The position numbers and the translations under genes are program-made. Source: Lachnoclostridium phytofermentans (GTDB lineage: Bacteria; Bacillota; Clostridia; Lachnospirales; Lachnospiraceae). Taken from it: a DNA stretch of 17,123 nucleotides. Positions 14,674-17,123 of this stretch are shown here, piece after piece. The notes under the pieces were generated by a model. It saw only the letters and a program-made list of their open reading frames with translations, made no database searches and had not been told where the DNA came from. How positions within the stretch are numbered: position 1 is the first letter of the stretch; every line of letters begins with the position of its first letter. Location of the stretch: NCBI GenBank assembly GCA_003526525.1, contig DPVV01000527.1, positions 1-17,123 of the forward strand, given 5' to 3'.

Positions 14674-16573
14674 AGTAATATTTCACCTCCTGTACTGCTG
14701 GTTTTTCAGTCCTATCTGCGAATACGATTCCATCTCCCGAAAATTCATAATCAGAAGGTCTGTCGTCAAAGTCTCCACCGTATCGAAGCACCATTTCACC
14801 TGATACCTCATCTTTCACTAATAATGCTTGGTCGATAAAGTCCCAGATAAATCCACCTTGATACATCTCATAACGAGGTATCAAATCAATATATGATTTT
14901 AACCCACCCAAAGAATTTCCCATATCATGCATATATTCGCATAAAATAAAAGGTTTTGCTGGATTTGAGTCCAAATATTCCTCTATTTGCTCAGAAGATG
15001 CATACATACGGCTCTCAACATCAGAAATGGTAGCTTCATAAGCTCTGTTATGTACTACGCCTTCATAATGCACAAGTCTGCTCGCATCCTTTTCCTTAAA
15101 GAATTGATTCATATTCTCAATATTATCCCCAGCATAGGATTCATTACCTAATGACCAAAATAGTACTGATGTATGATTCTTAAAGGTTTCAAAGTTAGTT
15201 CTTGCACGGTCAATTACTGTTTCTTTCCACTCAGGGATACTACCCGGTACATTCCAAGAGGCATCAATTCCCCCCGTCTTCTGCCACGATCCATGGGATT
15301 CCAAGTTCGTCTCTGACATTACATATATTCCATTTACATCACAAAGATAATACCAAGGTATCTGATTTGGATAATGGCTGGTACGAACAGCGTTGATATT
15401 ATTTTGAAGTATCAGTTTCATATCTGTTTGCATATCAGAAAAAGTAATACATCTTCCACCAGTCTGGCTCCACTCATGACGATTCACACCATTAAATATT
15501 AGTCGTTTACCATTGAGAAGGATTAGCTTATCCTTGATTTCGATCCTTCGAAATCCTACCTTATATGGAACAATTTCAACTAAATTTCCATTGATATCAT
15601 ATACTTCAAGAATCACCGTATATAAATATGGAGTTTTATATGACCAAGGTATAATATTTTCTATGTCTGATTCATAACTTACATTTTCATTCGCTTCTAT
15701 GCTATTTTCAAGGATAATTTTATGATTATCATCTTGAAGCTTAAGTGTAATTGTTCCTAAATCAATCCGATTTGACATCTTTAACTCAAATCCAAGTTTT
15801 CCAGAAGTGTTATCTTCATTTAAGTGTGGTTTAATCCACATATCTTCAATATGTATCTCTGGTTTTGCATACAAGGTAACATTTCGAAAGATACCGAAGA
15901 ATCGGAAGAAATCTTGATCTTCTAGAAATGCTGCCGTACTTCTTTTATGAACCTCTACCGCTAAAATATTACCTTTTTCTTTTATGTAAGGAGTTAAATC
16001 AAATTCCGAAGGGGTAAAGCTGTCTTCTGCATATCCAATAAATTGTCCATTTAACCAGACATACATTGCTTGTTCTACGCCTTCAAAACTAATACATACT
16101 CTTTTTCCAAGTAGACCTTCTTCTAAATCAAAACGTTTCAGATAAGATCCCACTGGATTATAAGAAGCCTCGCTAAAGGTTCCTTTCAAACCATCATTTC
16201 CTAAGCTATAAGCCGGTCTTCGATAATAATGACCTTCCCATGGATACATTGTATTAATATAATGTATTTTATCATAACCTGCTAATTCAATATGACAAGG
16301 AACTGCAATTTCATCGAAATCGTCGGCGCTAAAATCTTCTTGATAGAAATACGCTGGTCTTTCTTTTGCACTCACTGAATAACGAAATTGCCATGCACCA
16401 TTTAACGATTGTAGTAAGGTGTTTTTCTGGGTAAAGTTCTGACTAAAGGGAACCTCAGAAGCACTTTGAATCATATCTTCCTTACTCTGATAAAATGGAT
16501 GATCACTGTGAGCTGCTAACTGATTGACACGAAACACTTCTGGGTTATCCAACCATGTTAATTCTGCCTTCAT
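14660..16573 (-). CDS. lacL: Beta-galactosidase large subunit LacL (GH2)
   Basis: LacL hydrolyses lactose and other beta-galactosides in the cytoplasm as a complex with LacM. The 637 residues cover LacZ domains 1-3: jelly-roll sugar-binding domain (about 50-235, with VSFEGVEQAMYVWLNG-like strand 161-176), immunoglobulin-like domain (about 236-345), and TIM barrel (about 345-637). The acid/base Glu478 is in LGNESY and the nucleophile Glu546 in ILCEYMHDMGNS. NGVNRHE (361-367) and GGFIWDFIDQ (573-582) are also family-specific. It ends just after DRTEKPAVQEVK, where LacZ continues into domain 4. The start has a GAGAGAG ribosome site. It follows a CUT1 permease gene by 24 bp, so galactosides are probably imported intact by that ABC transporter and split inside. 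Conceivably the natural substrate is a plant galacto-oligosaccharide. Confidence 0.95.
   Translation of the reverse strand: MKAELTWLDNPEVFRVNQLAAHSDHPFYQSKEDMIQSASEVPFSQNFTQKNTLLQSLNGAWQFRYSVSAKERPAYFYQEDFSADDFDEIAVPCHIELAGYDKIHYINTMYPWEGHYYRRPAYSLGNDGLKGTFSEASYNPVGSYLKRFDLEEGLLGKRVCISFEGVEQAMYVWLNGQFIGYAEDSFTPSEFDLTPYIKEKGNILAVEVHKRSTAAFLEDQDFFRFFGIFRNVTLYAKPEIHIEDMWIKPHLNEDNTSGKLGFELKMSNRIDLGTITLKLQDDNHKIILENSIEANENVSYESDIENIIPWSYKTPYLYTVILEVYDINGNLVEIVPYKVGFRRIEIKDKLILLNGKRLIFNGVNRHEWSQTGGRCITFSDMQTDMKLILQNNINAVRTSHYPNQIPWYYLCDVNGIYVMSETNLESHGSWQKTGGIDASWNVPGSIPEWKETVIDRARTNFETFKNHTSVLFWSLGNESYAGDNIENMNQFFKEKDASRLVHYEGVVHNRAYEATISDVESRMYASSEQIEEYLDSNPAKPFILCEYMHDMGNSLGGLKSYIDLIPRYEMYQGGFIWDFIDQALLVKDEVSGEMVLRYGGDFDDRPSDYEFSGDGIVFADRTEKPAVQEVKYYYGLY
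14683..14691 (-). promoter_or_regulatory. lacM Shine-Dalgarno inside lacL
   Basis: AGGAGGTGA, a full match to the anti-Shine-Dalgarno sequence, lies nine bases before the lacM ATG and is encoded within the V-Q-E-V codons near the end of lacL. It shows that lacM is translated as a separate, coupled reading frame. Confidence 0.9.
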
Positions 16574-16597
16574 GTTCTCTCTCTTTTCTATGTATTT

Positions 16598-17123
16598 TTA
16601 TTCTTTTACTGCTCCAGCTGCAACACCTGCGAGTATATATTTTTGAAAAAAGATATAGATCAAAATCGTAGGTATCATAATGATAATAATACCGGCAGCA
16701 AGTGTCTGCCAGGAACCCTGTTGCGCATTAGCGTAATCCATTAAAAAGGTAGTTAGGGTTCTTAGTTTATTCTTTGGCATATAGAGATAAGGTATGTACA
16801 TATCGTTAATAATATTAATTGCCTTGATAATACATACGGTAGCTGTCGCTGGTGCAAGTAGTGGAAATATTATTCTAGTAAATAACCCAAAATATGAACA
16901 TCCATCCAACAAAGCTGCCTCATCAAGTGCCACAGAGATACCAGATATAAATTGTCTATAAATATATAATTGCATTAGATCAGAAGCGATGTATATAACA
17001 ATTGGCGCTCCTAAGGTATTATATAGATGAAGCTTTTGAATTACTTGAAATCTTGCAATTTCAGTAACAAAACTAGGAATCAGCATACCAATGAAAAACA
17101 AGGCTATTATAACTGCTTTTCCT
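16598..17123 (-). CDS. Carbohydrate ABC transporter permease (CUT1, MalG-like), 5' truncated by window end
   Basis: This is the C-terminal part of one of the two membrane subunits of a CUT1 oligosaccharide importer. The frame is open to the window edge, so the real start lies beyond 17123; the TTG at 17101 is internal. Hydrophobic segments at about 1-12, 31-45, 90-110 and 135-158 (numbered from 17101) are membrane helices. The cytoplasmic EAA loop, which docks the ATPase, is EAALLDGCSYFGLFTRIIFPL (residue 61 onward). The C-terminus GVAAGAVKE is typical of MalG-type subunits. It sits directly before lacL with a 24-bp gap, so the imported sugar is probably a beta-galactoside. The partner permease and binding protein are expected upstream, outside the window. 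Confidence 0.93.
   Translation of the reverse strand, partial: GKAVIIALFFIGMLIPSFVTEIARFQVIQKLHLYNTLGAPIVIYIASDLMQLYIYRQFISGISVALDEAALLDGCSYFGLFTRIIFPLLAPATATVCIIKAINIINDMYIPYLYMPKNKLRTLTTFLMDYANAQQGSWQTLAAGIIIIMIPTILIYIFFQKYILAGVAAGAVKE

Noticed and set aside
1..17123. CRISPR arrays, tRNA or rRNA genes, transposases, phage genes
   Set aside because: No spacer-repeat pattern, tRNA-like fold with conserved arms, or mobile-element protein was seen on either strand.

Overview
The window looks like a chromosomal contig from a low-GC, Gram-positive clostridial bacterium, most likely a plant-polysaccharide-degrading member of the Lachnospiraceae. The reasons are AT-rich DNA, strong AGGAGG-type ribosome sites, lipobox lipoproteins, sigma-A-type promoters, a two-subunit LacL/LacM beta-galactosidase and a GH43 beta-xylosidase/arabinofuranosidase. 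The species assignment is inference. Every convincing gene is on the minus strand, so transcription runs from the right end to the left end. The first 14 bases equal the tail of the Illumina TruSeq adapter, so the left edge is a contig end with untrimmed adapter, not genome.

Right part (17123 to about 13550): the end of a carbohydrate ABC transporter permease (CUT1, MalG-like), then lacL and lacM. These two overlap by 14 bp, with a perfect Shine-Dalgarno for lacM inside the end of lacL, and a rho-independent terminator follows. This is the tail of a galactoside uptake and hydrolysis operon. Next come a small membrane protein with a C-terminal zinc ribbon, an aldo/keto reductase, and a GH43 glycosidase with its own promoter and an upstream 26-bp tandem repeat. 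A questionable small membrane ORF and a strong hairpin terminator near 9950-10000 follow.

Middle part (9735 to 7367): a secreted 742-residue beta-helix-like surface protein made of two diverged copies of one module, closed by an 18-bp-stem terminator.

Left part (7233 to 1): a purine nucleoside cluster. A good sigma-A promoter with two sets of direct repeats precedes an unrecognised lipoprotein, a DeoR-family repressor, a class II (FucA-like) sugar-phosphate aldolase, a trimeric-type purine nucleoside phosphorylase, an MtnA-type aldose-1-phosphate isomerase, a Bmp-family nucleoside-binding lipoprotein and the ATPase of its ABC importer, which is cut by the contig end. The three enzymes form a kinase-free route: nucleoside to free base plus (deoxy)ribose-1-phosphate, then the ketose-1-phosphate, then DHAP plus an aldehyde. 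This is the logic of the DHAP shunt known for methylthioadenosine and 5'-deoxyadenosine. Here it is joined to an importer and to a phosphorylase whose residues look 6-oxopurine-specific. That combination is the most interesting system in the window; its true substrate is unknown.
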